Source of the DNA: Lysobacter sp. M2-1
GTDB taxonomy: Bacteria; Pseudomonadota; Gammaproteobacteria; Xanthomonadales; Xanthomonadaceae
Reading direction: 5' to 3'
DNA length: 64,000 bases
Assembly: GCF_022662495.1 (NCBI RefSeq)
Contig: NZ_JAKPBU010000007.1
Location: forward strand, 1-64,000
The notes under the pieces were generated by a model. It was not told the DNA's origin. It was given only the letters and a program-made list of their open reading frames with translations, and ran no database searches. The first letter of the stretch is position 1. Every line of letters begins with the position of its first letter. Shown piece after piece: positions 10,090 to 19,447 of the stretch. The translations under genes were made by a program, and so were the position numbers.

Positions 10090-10104
10090 GAGGTTTCCCT
10101 CACC

Positions 10105-10118
10105 TATACAAATGTATA
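10105..10118. promoter_or_regulatory. Inverted repeat in the LysR/AraD1 divergent region
   Basis: TATACA-AA-TGTATA, 6-bp arms with a 2-bp spacer, followed by an AT run. It has the placement expected of an autoregulatory LysR site between divergent genes. A partial copy (TTGTATATGG) follows near 10146. Confidence 0.4.
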
Positions 10119-10240
10119 TATATATTAATCACAGAAACAGAGTTGTTGTATATGGATAGTGCCGGCAGAGTACGGGCTGGCGCCGGACTTCCCCGCGAGG
10201 AAGTGCGTACCGCACCGTGATCACGACTGCAGGCGGAGCA

Positions 10241-11248
10241 ATGCGACTGATCCAGCTAATTGACGATGCCGGGGAGTCCCGGGTCGGTGTGATCGACCAG
10301 GACGGAGCCCGCGTGCGCCTGCTCGAGAGCTCCCGGACGACTTATGCGCTGGCCACCGCAGCCATTTCGGCCAATCGCAACCTCGAACAGCAGGCTGCCC
10401 AGGAGCAGGGCGACGAATCGCTGGATTATGCGGGGCTGCTGCGCGAGGGCCGGGTGCTGACCCCGCTGGCCCATCCCGATCCGGCCCATGTACGCGTCAC
10501 CGGCACCGGCCTGACCCACCTGGGCAGCGCCGCCGCCCGCGATGCCATGCACCAGAGCCTGGCCGACCATGCCAACGCCGGCACCCTCACCGATTCGATG
10601 AGGATGTTCCAGTGGGGCATGCGGGACGGGATTCCACGCCAGGGCCGCCCGGGCGTGCAGCCGGAATGGTTCTACAAGGGCGATGGCAGCATGGTGGTGG
10701 CCCCGGGCCAGGCCCTGCCGTCGCCTGATTTCGCCCTGGATGGCGGCGAGGAGCCGGAGTTGGTCGGGCTGTATCTGATCGGCCCGGACGCCACCCCGCA
10801 TCGCCTGGGGTTCGCGGTCGGCAACGAGTTCTCCGACCACATCACCGAGCGCCAGAACTATCTGTATCTGGCCCATTCCAAGCTGCGCGCCTGCGCGATC
10901 GGTCCCGAGCTGCGTACCGGACCGCTGCCGCGCGACCTGCGCGGCACCAGCCGCATCCGCCGCGGTGACACGGTGGTATGGGAGAAGCCCTTCCTCACCG
11001 GCGAGGACAACATGTGCCACTCGCTGGAGAATCTGGAATACCACCATTTCAAGTACGCCGCGCATCGCCGTCCGGGCGACGTGCACCTGCATTTCTTCGG
11101 CACCTCGACCCTGAGCTTCGCCGACGGCATCGCCGTACAGCCCGGCGACTGCTTCGAGATCGACTTGCCGGCGCTGGGTGCGCCCCTGGTCAATCCGCTG
11201 CGGACCGTAGCGGCCGGTTTCATGCTCGGTGGCGTACGGCCCCTCTGA
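10241..11248 (+). CDS. AraD1/GguC-family protein (fumarylacetoacetate hydrolase fold)
   Basis: 335-residue protein of the FAH superfamily, opening MRLIQLIDD and carrying the GNEFSDH segment and acidic metal-binding residues seen in GguC and AraD1 proteins. Members are encoded with pentose or galactose ABC transporters and aldonate dehydratases and are thought to act on 2-keto-3-deoxy sugar acids. The ATG at 10241 is chosen over a GTG at 10217 because GGCGGAG lies just before it and the protein then begins as family members do. It is divergent from the LysR gene and precedes the transporter operon, so it probably handles the product of the dehydratase. Confidence 0.85.
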   Translation: MRLIQLIDDAGESRVGVIDQDGARVRLLESSRTTYALATAAISANRNLEQQAAQEQGDESLDYAGLLREGRVLTPLAHPDPAHVRVTGTGLTHLGSAAARDAMHQSLADHANAGTLTDSMRMFQWGMRDGIPRQGRPGVQPEWFYKGDGSMVVAPGQALPSPDFALDGGEEPELVGLYLIGPDATPHRLGFAVGNEFSDHITERQNYLYLAHSKLRACAIGPELRTGPLPRDLRGTSRIRRGDTVVWEKPFLTGEDNMCHSLENLEYHHFKYAAHRRPGDVHLHFFGTSTLSFADGIAVQPGDCFEIDLPALGAPLVNPLRTVAAGFMLGGVRPL

Positions 11249-11379
11249 GCATGGGCGCCCGTATGACGCAGCGTTTTCAGTGTTGCGAGTTCGGCATGCG
11301 CGCGGGTCCGCACGCGGCGTCCGCTGGCCGCAAGGTCTCAAGTCCCAGGCCGCGAGCGCATGGTCGCTATGCTGTGAGA

Positions 11380-11409
11380 TTGCTAACAAAGTTCAAGACA
11401 GCCTGTATT
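11380..11409 (+). promoter_or_regulatory. Possible sigma-70 promoter of the sugar transporter operon
   Basis: TTGCTA (11380-11385), an 18-nt spacer and TGTATT (11404-11409) lie 110 nt before ytfQ in the 270-nt gap after the AraD1 gene. The match is modest. Confidence 0.3.
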
Positions 11410-11518
11410 CCGGCCTGGGCCGGGTAGACACACCAGGATGGGTTGGAAACCTTCCTGGCCGATACGACGGGCAGCGCCCGGAGCGGATGGGTCGAACAAC
11501 CAGAACGGGAGGAGAGGG

Positions 11519-12487
11519 ATGCAACGAGGATTCATGCTGGCCGCCGCACTGTCATGCGCGGCGATCATCGGCGGGTGTTCGCGCGACGCGGGCAGCGAGC
11601 GCGATGCAGCGCCGGTCGTGGGCTTCAGCCAGATCGGTGCCGAGAGCGAGTGGCGCACCGCCAATACCGCGTCGATCAAGTCGTCGCTGGCCGAGGCCGG
11701 TATCCAGCTGCGTTTCTCCGATGCGCAGCAGAAGCAGGAAAACCAGATCAAGGCGTTGCGCTCGTTCATCGCGCAGCGCGTGGACGTGATCTCGTTCTCG
11801 CCGGTGGTCGAATCGGGTTGGGAAACCGTGCTGCGCGAGGCCAAGGCGGCCAATATCCCGGTGATCCTCACCGACCGCGCGGTGGACGTTTCCGATGACT
11901 CGCTCTACGTGACCCTGATCGGCTCGGATTTCGTCGAGGAGGGCCGCAAGGCCGGCCGCTGGCTGCTGCAGGACACGCCCGCCGGAAGCGGAGAAGTGCG
12001 CATCGTCGAGCTGCAGGGCACGGTGGGTTCGGCGCCGGCGATCGACCGTATGGAAGGATTCCATGAGGTCATCGACAAGGATCCGCGCTTCAAGGTGGTG
12101 CGCTCGCAGAGCGGCGATTTCACCCGGGCCAAGGGCAAGGAAGTGATGGAGGCGTTCCTCAAAGCCGAGGGGTCGAAGATCGACGTGTTGTTCGCGCACA
12201 ACGACGATATGGCGATCGGTGCGATCCAGGCCATCGAGGAGGCCGGGCTGAAGCCTGGCAAGGACATCAGGATCGTTTCCATCGATGGCGTACGCGGCGC
12301 GTTCAAGGCCATGGAAGCGGGCAAGCTCAACGCCACGATCGAATGCAATCCGCTGATCGGCGACCAGCTGGCCGATGCGGTCAAGGCCGTGCTCGAGAAA
12401 CGCCCGTTGCCCAAACGGATCCTGGTGGAGGAGGGTGTGTTCACCCAGGACCAGGCCGCTGCGGCGCTGCCAGGCCGCAAGTACTGA
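11519..12487 (+). CDS. ytfQ: Sugar ABC transporter substrate-binding lipoprotein, YtfQ family
   Basis: Periplasmic binding protein of 322 residues for a furanose or pentose sugar, the capture subunit of the transporter encoded next. The signal peptide ends in a lipobox (AIIGGC), so it should be lipid-anchored. The body is a type I periplasmic binding fold with ALRSFIAQRVDVISFSPV and DVLFAHNDDMAIGAIQA, both characteristic of YtfQ. The ATG at 11519 follows GGAGGAG at a normal distance. E. coli YtfQ binds galactofuranose, whereas xanthomonad homologues are next to arabinose or xylose genes; the neighbours here favour L-arabinose. Confidence 0.92.
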   Translation: MQRGFMLAAALSCAAIIGGCSRDAGSERDAAPVVGFSQIGAESEWRTANTASIKSSLAEAGIQLRFSDAQQKQENQIKALRSFIAQRVDVISFSPVVESGWETVLREAKAANIPVILTDRAVDVSDDSLYVTLIGSDFVEEGRKAGRWLLQDTPAGSGEVRIVELQGTVGSAPAIDRMEGFHEVIDKDPRFKVVRSQSGDFTRAKGKEVMEAFLKAEGSKIDVLFAHNDDMAIGAIQAIEEAGLKPGKDIRIVSIDGVRGAFKAMEAGKLNATIECNPLIGDQLADAVKAVLEKRPLPKRILVEEGVFTQDQAAAALPGRKY

Positions 12488-12491
12488 GCCT

Positions 12492-14009
12492 ATGGCCAGC
12501 GGCGACGCCGACATCGTCCTGCAGGCACGCGGCCTGTGCAAAAGCTTCGCCGGCATAGCGGCGCTGGAAGATGTCGATCTGATCCTGCGCGCCGGCGAAG
12601 TGCATGCGTTGATGGGTCAGAACGGCGCCGGCAAATCGACCCTGATCAAACTGCTGACCGGAGTGATGCGCCCGGACAGCGGTGAGATGTGGGTGGGCGG
12701 GCAGGCGGTGTCGCCGTCCAGTCCGGCCCAGGCGCAGCACCTGGGCATCAGCACGGTCTACCAGGAAGTGAACCTGTGCCCGAACCTGTCGGTCGCCGAG
12801 AACATCGTGGGCGGCCGTTATCCGCGTCGACGCTGGACGGGAGCGATCGACTGGAACGCAGTCAATGCCCACGCCCGCGATGTGCTGGCCGGGCTGCATC
12901 TGGACATCGACCCGAAACGACCGCTGTCCGACTTCCCTGTGGCGGTACAGCAGATGGTCGCCATCGCACGCGCGTTGAGCGTATCGGCCAAGTTGTTGAT
13001 CCTGGACGAACCGACCTCGAGCCTGGACGAGCGTGAGGTGCAGGAGCTGTTCGCGGTGATACGCCGTCTGCGCGAGCAAGGCATGGCGATCCTGTTCGTC
13101 ACTCATTTCCTGGATCAGATGTATGCAGTGTCCGACCGCGTCACCGTCCTGCGCAATGGCCGCCGGGTAGGCGAGTACTCGGCGACGGCGTTACCGCATG
13201 GGCCGCTGGTGGCGGCCATGGTCGGCCGCGAGATCGCAGTGGGCGGACGCGACGCTGTGCAGCCTGCCGCGGTGGGGGAGGGGGCAACCGTGCTGGAGGC
13301 GCATGCGCTGGAACGCCGTGGCCAGATCGCCCCGACCGACCTGAGCCTGCGCGCCGGTGAAGTGCTGGGCCTGGGTGGGCTGCTCGGTTCGGGCCGCACC
13401 GAACTGGTCCGGCTGATGTTCGGCCTGGACCGCGCCGACGCCGGCACGCTGCGGATACGGCAGCGCGACGTGACCCTGAAAAGTCCGGCCGACGCGATTG
13501 CCCAGGGCCTGGCCCTGTGCCCGGAGGAGCGCAAGACGGAAGGCATCGTGGCCGACCTGTCGGTGCGCGAGAACATCGCCCTGGCCCTGCAGGCCAAGCT
13601 GGGATTGCGCCGTTTTCTTGGCCGCAGCGAGCAGGAAGCACTGGCGCGCCGCTATGTCCAGCTGCTGGAGATCAAGACCGCCAGCATCGAGACTCCCCTG
13701 GCGCTGCTTTCGGGCGGCAACCAGCAGAAAGTCGTGCTGGCGCGTTGGCTGGCCACCGAACCGGCCGTGCTGATTCTGGATGAGCCGACCCGCGGCATCG
13801 ACGTTGCCGCCAAGCAGGAAATCATGGGACATATCCTGCGCCTGGCGCGCAAGGGCATGGCAGTGCTTTTCATCTCAGCGGAAATGGACGAACTCGTGCG
13901 CATCTCGGACCGGATCGCGGTGATGCGCGACCGGCGCAAGGTGGGCGAACTTACCGGAGGCTGCGGCGAAGCCGCGGTGTATGACCTGATTGCAGGCGCC
14001 GACGCATGA
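12492..14009 (+). CDS. ytfR: Sugar ABC transporter ATPase with two ATP-binding domains, YtfR family
   Basis: Cytoplasmic energising subunit of 505 residues with two ABC domains in tandem. The first has Walker A GQNGAGKST and Walker B LLILDEPTSSLD. The second has the degenerate GLLGSGRTE P-loop usual in this family, signature LSGGNQQKV and Walker B VLILDEPTRGID. Start ATG 12492 is 4 nt after the ytfQ stop. Its last 4 nt overlap ytfT (ATGA), so subunit stoichiometry is set by coupling. The frame extends upstream into ytfQ but that part is shadow. Confidence 0.94.
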   Translation: MASGDADIVLQARGLCKSFAGIAALEDVDLILRAGEVHALMGQNGAGKSTLIKLLTGVMRPDSGEMWVGGQAVSPSSPAQAQHLGISTVYQEVNLCPNLSVAENIVGGRYPRRRWTGAIDWNAVNAHARDVLAGLHLDIDPKRPLSDFPVAVQQMVAIARALSVSAKLLILDEPTSSLDEREVQELFAVIRRLREQGMAILFVTHFLDQMYAVSDRVTVLRNGRRVGEYSATALPHGPLVAAMVGREIAVGGRDAVQPAAVGEGATVLEAHALERRGQIAPTDLSLRAGEVLGLGGLLGSGRTELVRLMFGLDRADAGTLRIRQRDVTLKSPADAIAQGLALCPEERKTEGIVADLSVRENIALALQAKLGLRRFLGRSEQEALARRYVQLLEIKTASIETPLALLSGGNQQKVVLARWLATEPAVLILDEPTRGIDVAAKQEIMGHILRLARKGMAVLFISAEMDELVRISDRIAVMRDRRKVGELTGGCGEAAVYDLIAGADA

Positions 14010-15064
14010 CCGAGATTTATTCTCCGGCCGCAGTGGTGCCGCGATTCCGGCGTTTTGTCGCGCATCCGCTGTTCTGGCCGCTGCTGACCCTGATCCTGCT
14101 GGTGCTGGGCAACGGCCTGGTGAACCCCGCCTTCCTTTCCCTGCATTGGCGCGATGGCCACCTGTACGGAAACCTGGTGGATATCGCCAACCGCGCCGCG
14201 CCGCTGATCCTGGTTTCGCTGGGCGTGACCCTGGTGATCGCCGTTCGCGGACTGGATATTTCCGTGGGCGCGGTGCTGGCGATCGCGGCCACGGTGGCGG
14301 CCTGGATGATCGGCGGCGAGACCGATGCCACGCGCTTTCCCATGGCCGTGGCAATCACCGCCGCACTGATCGCGGCAGCACTGTGCGGACTTTGGAACGG
14401 TTTGCTGGTGGTCAAGCTGGGCATGCAGCCCATCGTCGCCACCCTGATCCTGATGGTGGCCGGACGCGGCGTCGCCCAGTTGCTGGCCGACGGACAGATC
14501 CTGACGGTGTACTACAAGCCGTACGCCTACTTCGGCAACGGCTTCCTGTTCGGCCTCCCGTTTTCGCTGTATGTGATTGCCGCCTTATGCCTGCTTCTGT
14601 GGCTGGCCCTTGGCCGCACCGCGCTGGGATTGTTCATCCGCGCCATCGGCGGCAATCCTGTGGCCGCGCGCGTGGCAGGCGTACCGGCACGGTGGATCAC
14701 GGTTGGGTTGTACGTGTTCTCCGCGTTCTGCGCGGGCATGGCTGGGATCCTGGTCAGTTCCAACGTCAGCAGTGCCGACGCCAATAACGCCGGGCAGCTG
14801 CTGGAACTGGACGCGATCCTGGCGGTCACCCTGGGCGGCACCGCACTCAGTGGTGGCCGTTTCAGCCTGGCGGGCAGCGTGATCGGTGCGCTGATCATCC
14901 AGACCCTGACCTCGACCATTTATTCGATCGGTGTACCGCCGCAGGTGAATCTGGTGGTCAAGGCCGCGCTGGTATTCATCGTGATGCTGCTGCAATCGGG
15001 CGAGTTCCGCAGCCATGTGCGCCGGTTGCTGAGGCGGAACGAAGCCGGGGAGGGCAGTGCATGA
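14006..15064 (+). CDS. ytfT: Sugar ABC transporter permease, YtfT family
   Basis: Integral membrane subunit of 352 residues with about nine or ten hydrophobic segments and the BPD_transp_2 signature GLDISVGAVLAIAA near residue 85, plus VAGVPARWITVGLYVFSAFCAG. It pairs with the second permease encoded next, as in the E. coli ytfQRT-yjfF system where two different permeases form the channel. It overlaps both neighbours by 4 nt. Confidence 0.93.
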   Translation: MTEIYSPAAVVPRFRRFVAHPLFWPLLTLILLVLGNGLVNPAFLSLHWRDGHLYGNLVDIANRAAPLILVSLGVTLVIAVRGLDISVGAVLAIAATVAAWMIGGETDATRFPMAVAITAALIAAALCGLWNGLLVVKLGMQPIVATLILMVAGRGVAQLLADGQILTVYYKPYAYFGNGFLFGLPFSLYVIAALCLLLWLALGRTALGLFIRAIGGNPVAARVAGVPARWITVGLYVFSAFCAGMAGILVSSNVSSADANNAGQLLELDAILAVTLGGTALSGGRFSLAGSVIGALIIQTLTSTIYSIGVPPQVNLVVKAALVFIVMLLQSGEFRSHVRRLLRRNEAGEGSA

Positions 15065-16074
15065 CCGGTACGGCTCGCACCGGCAACTCCGCTAGTCCAG
15101 CGTCGTCGCGTCGGCTGGATCCGCGTCATCTGCCGTTACTGGTGACCTTGGCGTTGTTCCTAGCCATGGCCGTGACCGGGGGCCTTCTCTACCCCGGTTT
15201 TCTGACCCCGCAGGTGTTCCTCAATCTTCTGATCGACAACGCCTTCCTGTGCGTGGCTGCGGTTGGCGCCACCTTCGTCATCCTGACCGGCGGCATCGAC
15301 CTGTCGGTAGGCGCGGTGATCGCGTTCACCACGGTGCTGCTGGCGATGCTGGTGCAGGGATCCGGGTGGCATCCTCTGGCGGCCATTCCCGTGGTGCTTG
15401 CACTGGGCTGCGCTTTCGGCGCGGCGATGGGCTTGTTGATCCAGCGTTACCGGCTACAACCGTTCGTGGTCACCCTCGCTGGCATGTTCCTGGCGCGCGG
15501 CGCGGCGACGCTGCTGAGCGTGGATTCGATCGGCATCGACCATCCGTTCTATACCACCATGTCGTATGTGCGCATTCCGCTGGGCTTCGGTGGTCTTTCC
15601 ATCGGCGCGGTGCTCGCCTTGTTGGTGGTGGCTGCCGGCATCTGGATCGCCCACGCCACCCGCTTCGGCCGTACCGTCTATGCCATCGGCGGCAGTGAAA
15701 CCTCGGCGCGGCTGATGGGGCTGCCGGTCGATTCGACCCTGGTCGGAGTCTATGCGCTGAGCGGCTTCTGTTCGGCGCTGGCTGGAGTGATCTATACCTT
15801 CTACATGCTGTCCGGTTACAGCCAGCACGCGCTGGGTCTCGAACTGGACGCCATCGCCGCGGTGGTGATCGGCGGCACCGTACTCGCCGGTGGCACCGGC
15901 TACGTGGCTGGCACCCTGATCGGCGTGCTGATCCTGGGACTGATCCAGACCATGATCGTGTTCGACGGCACGCTCAGCTCGTGGTGGACGCGTATCGCCA
16001 TTGGTCTGCTGCTGTTCGTGTTCTGCGTGCTGCAGCGCCTGTTTGACCTGCGCAGGCGCCGGATTGAGCGTTGA
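15061..16074 (+). CDS. yjfF: Sugar ABC transporter permease, YjfF family
   Basis: Second membrane subunit, 337 residues, with GGIDLSVGAVIAFTT near residue 78 and the repeated AVVIGGTVLAGGTGYVAGT motif near the C-terminus. It ends the four-gene transporter operon and overlaps ytfT by 4 nt. A 193-nt spacer holding the dif-like site and a strong hairpin separates it from the convergent cusA gene; no classical U-tract terminator is visible directly after it. Confidence 0.93.
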   Translation: MTGTARTGNSASPASSRRLDPRHLPLLVTLALFLAMAVTGGLLYPGFLTPQVFLNLLIDNAFLCVAAVGATFVILTGGIDLSVGAVIAFTTVLLAMLVQGSGWHPLAAIPVVLALGCAFGAAMGLLIQRYRLQPFVVTLAGMFLARGAATLLSVDSIGIDHPFYTTMSYVRIPLGFGGLSIGAVLALLVVAAGIWIAHATRFGRTVYAIGGSETSARLMGLPVDSTLVGVYALSGFCSALAGVIYTFYMLSGYSQHALGLELDAIAAVVIGGTVLAGGTGYVAGTLIGVLILGLIQTMIVFDGTLSSWWTRIAIGLLLFVFCVLQRLFDLRRRRIER

Positions 16075-16133
16075 GCGGACGCCGGTGGAGGGTGCGTTAA
16101 GAGCCGCTTCTTGCAGGGCGAGGTCGTTTCTTA

Positions 16134-16161
16134 ATTTCGCATAATGTACATTATGTTACTT
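16134..16161 (+). other. dif: dif-like XerC/XerD recombination site
   Basis: The 28 bases divide into an XerC-type arm ATTTCGCATAA, a 6-bp centre TGTACA and an XerD-type arm TTATGTTACTT. Compared with the proteobacterial dif pattern (TGCGCATAA-TGTATA-TTATGTTAAAT) the inner arms are identical, the centre differs by one base and the outer XerD arm by two. The inner 16 bp (16140-16155) are a perfect palindrome. It lies in the spacer between convergent operons, where dif is usually found. I saw no second copy in the window that would mark a Xer-integrated element. Confidence 0.75.
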
Positions 16162-16226
16162 CATCGTACCTTTAGGCTAAGCGCGCTCGCAGCCGACCTT
16201 GTTAACTTCGTACCCTGCTTCGCGGG

Positions 16227-16264
16227 AGGCACGGTGTGCGCCAAGCGTGGCGATCACCGTGCCT
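16227..16264. terminator. Large hairpin between yjfF/dif and cusA
   Basis: Perfect 10-bp arms AGGCACGGTG (16227-16236) and CACCGTGCCT (16255-16264) enclose a second stem CGCCA-AGCG-TGGCG. It ends 3 nt before the cusA stop codon. There is no T-run on either side, so it may act as an RNA 3' end protector or a weak bidirectional terminator. Confidence 0.5.
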
Positions 16265-16267
16265 GTC

Positions 16268-19200
16268 TCATGTCGGCAAATCGGTTGAAGCGGCTGGCGC
16301 GCGGTCGCGCAACTGACGTGATCGCCTCAGCCGGTGCCGCTGCAGCAGCCGATACGCCGCTGGAATGACCACCATCGACAGCAACGGCGCGCTGAGCATC
16401 CCGCCAACCATCGGGGCCGCAATGCGTTGCATGACTTCCGAGCCGGCGCCGCCGTCGATCAGGATCGGAAACAGGCCAGCCAGGATCACGGCGACGGTCA
16501 TCGCTTTAGGGCGGACCCGTTGTACCGCACCTTCACGGATGGCCACGTCCAGCTCGTATTCGCCGGCATCCGGATTGATGGCGAGTTGCCGTTCCCAGGC
16601 GTGGCGCAGGTACAGCTGCATGATGATGCCGAACTCCGCAGCGACGCCAGCAAGGGCAATAAAACCGATCAGCGTGGCTACCGAGACGGCGTGACCCATC
16701 GCCCAGATCAACCACAGGCCGCCGACCAGCGCCAACGGCAGGCTGAGCATGATGATTGCGGCCTCCGAGGCGCGCCGGAATACGAGATAGATCAATCCAA
16801 AGATGATCGCCAGTGTCGCGGGGACAACGATGCGTAGACGTTCGCTCGCACGCTTGAGGTATTCGAACTGTCCTGACCAACCCACGGCATATCCTGCCGG
16901 CATCGGCACTTCGCTGGCGACGGCGTGTTGCAGGTCGGCGACCACCGAGCCGAGATCGCGTCCCGCCACATCGACGTACACGTAGCTGCTCAAACGGGCA
17001 TTGTCGCTGCGCAGCATGGGCGGGCCTTCGCTGAAGCTGAGATCGGCGACCTGCCCCAAGGTCAGTTGCGCACCACCGGGAGCAACCAACGGCAGTTGCG
17101 CCAACGCAGCCGGCGATTCGCGAAGCGCGCGCGGATAACGCACCACCACCGGATACCGCTCGCGGCCTTGAATGGTCTCCGCGACTGGTACACCACCGAC
17201 CACGGTGGCGATCAGACGCTGTACGTCGGCCTGGCTCAAGCCGTATCGCGCGGCAACATCGGGGCGTACCTTTACATCGAGGTAGCGGCCACCGGTGATG
17301 CGTTCGGCCAGCGCCGAACTCACCCCGGGCACGGTGCGCGCCACCTGCTCGATGCGGTCGCCCAATTGCGCCAGTACTGCCGCGTCCGGTCCCGACACCT
17401 TGATTCCGATCGGGCTCTTGATGCCGGTGGCGAGCATATCGATGCGATTACGGATCGGCGGAACCCACAGGTTGGTCAGTCCCGGCACCTGCACAGCTCG
17501 ATCGAGTTCCTGTCTGAGCTTTTCCGGAGTCATGCCGTCCCGCCACTGGCTGCGCGGTTTGAACGTCACCGTGGTCTCGAACATTTCCAGCGGTGCCGGA
17601 TCGGTGGCCGTCTCAGCGCGCCCTGCCTTGCCGAACACGTGCGCGACTTCGGGCACCGTCTTGATCATGCGGTCGGTCTGCTGGAGTAGCTGCGAAGCCT
17701 TGCCGGCCGAGAGCCCCGGCAGCGCGGTGGGCATGTACAGCAACGTGCCCTCCTCCAGCGGCGGCATGAACTCGCTTCCCAGGCGCAGGAACGGAATCAG
17801 GCTCAGCAACAACACCATGCCTGCCAGTGCCAGTGTCGTCTTCGGGAATCGAAGCACCGCCTCCAGCGCCGGTCTATACAGGGCGATCAGGGTGCGATTG
17901 AGTGGGTTGTCGTTCTCCGAACGGATAGGACCGCGGATCAGGTACCCCATCAGCACCGGAATCAGGGTGATGGACAGGCCTGCCGCCGCGGCCATGGCAT
18001 AGGTCTTGGTGTACGCCAGCGGCGAGAACAGCCGCCCTTCCTGCGCCTGCAGCGCGAACACCGGCACGAACGAAAGCGTGATCACCAGCAGGCTGACGAA
18101 CAGCGCCGGACCGACCTCGCTGGCGGACTCGGCGATCAACCGCCAGCGCTCCGCGCCCTCCGAATCGCGGCCGTGCTCCTCGCGGAAGCGCTCGAGGTGC
18201 TTGTGCGCGTTCTCGATCATCACCACCGCGGCGTCGACCATGGCGCCGATGGCAATCGCGATGCCGCCCAGCGACAACAGATTCGCGGAAATGCCCTGGT
18301 AACGCATCAGAGTAAACGCAGCGAGCATGCCTAGCGGCAGGGTGATCACCGCCACCAGTGCGGAGCGTACGTGCCACAGGAACAGCGCACACACCAGCGC
18401 GACCACGAGGAACTCCTCGCCGAGTTTGCGCGTGAGGTTGCGCACGGCTTCGAGAATCAGTTCGGAGCGGTCGTAGGTCGTGACGATCTCGACACCAGCC
18501 GGCAAGCTCGCCTTCAATACCTGGAGCTTTGCCTTGACGGCTTCGATCGCAGCCAGTGCGTTCTTGCCCGAGCGCAGGATGATCACCCCTCCGGCGACCT
18601 CCCCTTCCCCATCGAGCTCGGCAATGCCGCGGCGCAACGTCGGTCCGCGTTGTACCGTCGCCACGTCCTGCAGCAGCACCGGCACACCATCGGCGCCGGT
18701 CGTCACCGGCACGCGCTCGAAATCCTCGCGAGTGCGCAGGTAACCTTCGCTGCGCACCATGACTTCAGCTTCGCCCTGCTCGATCACGGAGCCTCCGGTG
18801 GCTCCGTTGGCGGCCTGGATGGCATCCGTGAGCCGGGAAATCGTGATCCCGCGGGCGGCCAGCGCCTGCGGGTCGGGCGTGATCTGCCAGGCCTGCACCA
18901 TGCCGCCGACGCTGGCCACTTCGGCGACGTCGGGCACGGTCTTGAGGTCGTAGCGCAGGAACCAGTCCTGCAAGGCACGCAGCTGGCCCAGGTCGTGGCG
19001 ACCGCTGCGATCGACGATCGCGTACTCGTAGATCCAGCCCAAGCCGGTCGCATCGGGTCCGAGCGACGGACTCACCTGCGCCGGCAGACGATCGCGCACC
19101 TGGCTGAGGTACTCGAGCACGCGCGAGCGCGCCCAGTACAGGTCGGTGTCGTCATCGAACAACACGTAGACGAACGAATCACCGAAGAACGAAAAGCCGC

Positions 19201-19447
19201 GCACCGCCTTCACGCCGGGCACCGACAGCATCGTCGTGGTCAACGGATAAGTGACCTGGTCCTCGACGATGCGAGGCGTCTGCCCGGGCCACTCGGTGCG
19301 CACGATGACCTGGGTGTCGGACAGATCGGGCAAGGCGTCGAGTGGGACGCTGGACACAGACCAGATGCCCGCGACTGTCAGCGCGACCGCCGCGACCAGC
19401 ACGAACAGCCGATTGGCGATGGACGCCCGGATGATGCGGGCGATCAT
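16268..19447 (-). CDS. cusA: CusA-type heavy-metal RND efflux pump
   Basis: Inner-membrane proton-driven pump of 1059 residues exporting monovalent copper or silver from the periplasm through a tripartite complex. The N-terminus [17 protein letters not shown], the [18 protein letters not shown] region and [19 protein letters not shown] in transmembrane helix 4 are characteristic of the HME-RND family, and the length is full. Methionine-containing segments such as [16 protein letters not shown] fit the CusA methionine relay, which favours Cu(I)/Ag(I) over the divalent ions of CzcA. The start overlaps the cusB stop (ATGA). It ends the DUF5676-leader-cusCBA run. Confidence 0.95.
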   Translation of the reverse strand: MIARIIRASIANRLFVLVAAVALTVAGIWSVSSVPLDALPDLSDTQVIVRTEWPGQTPRIVEDQVTYPLTTTMLSVPGVKAVRGFSFFGDSFVYVLFDDDTDLYWARSRVLEYLSQVRDRLPAQVSPSLGPDATGLGWIYEYAIVDRSGRHDLGQLRALQDWFLRYDLKTVPDVAEVASVGGMVQAWQITPDPQALAARGITISRLTDAIQAANGATGGSVIEQGEAEVMVRSEGYLRTREDFERVPVTTGADGVPVLLQDVATVQRGPTLRRGIAELDGEGEVAGGVIILRSGKNALAAIEAVKAKLQVLKASLPAGVEIVTTYDRSELILEAVRNLTRKLGEEFLVVALVCALFLWHVRSALVAVITLPLGMLAAFTLMRYQGISANLLSLGGIAIAIGAMVDAAVVMIENAHKHLERFREEHGRDSEGAERWRLIAESASEVGPALFVSLLVITLSFVPVFALQAQEGRLFSPLAYTKTYAMAAAAGLSITLIPVLMGYLIRGPIRSENDNPLNRTLIALYRPALEAVLRFPKTTLALAGMVLLLSLIPFLRLGSEFMPPLEEGTLLYMPTALPGLSAGKASQLLQQTDRMIKTVPEVAHVFGKAGRAETATDPAPLEMFETTVTFKPRSQWRDGMTPEKLRQELDRAVQVPGLTNLWVPPIRNRIDMLATGIKSPIGIKVSGPDAAVLAQLGDRIEQVARTVPGVSSALAERITGGRYLDVKVRPDVAARYGLSQADVQRLIATVVGGVPVAETIQGRERYPVVVRYPRALRESPAALAQLPLVAPGGAQLTLGQVADLSFSEGPPMLRSDNARLSSYVYVDVAGRDLGSVVADLQHAVASEVPMPAGYAVGWSGQFEYLKRASERLRIVVPATLAIIFGLIYLVFRRASEAAIIMLSLPLALVGGLWLIWAMGHAVSVATLIGFIALAGVAAEFGIIMQLYLRHAWERQLAINPDAGEYELDVAIREGAVQRVRPKAMTVAVILAGLFPILIDGGAGSEVMQRIAAPMVGGMLSAPLLSMVVIPAAYRLLQRHRLRRSRQLRDRAPAASTDLPT

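Noticed and set aside
16144-16368. Small plus-strand ORF starting in the dif-like site
   Set aside because: It overlaps the palindrome, the hairpin and the cusA 3' end and encodes nothing recognisable.
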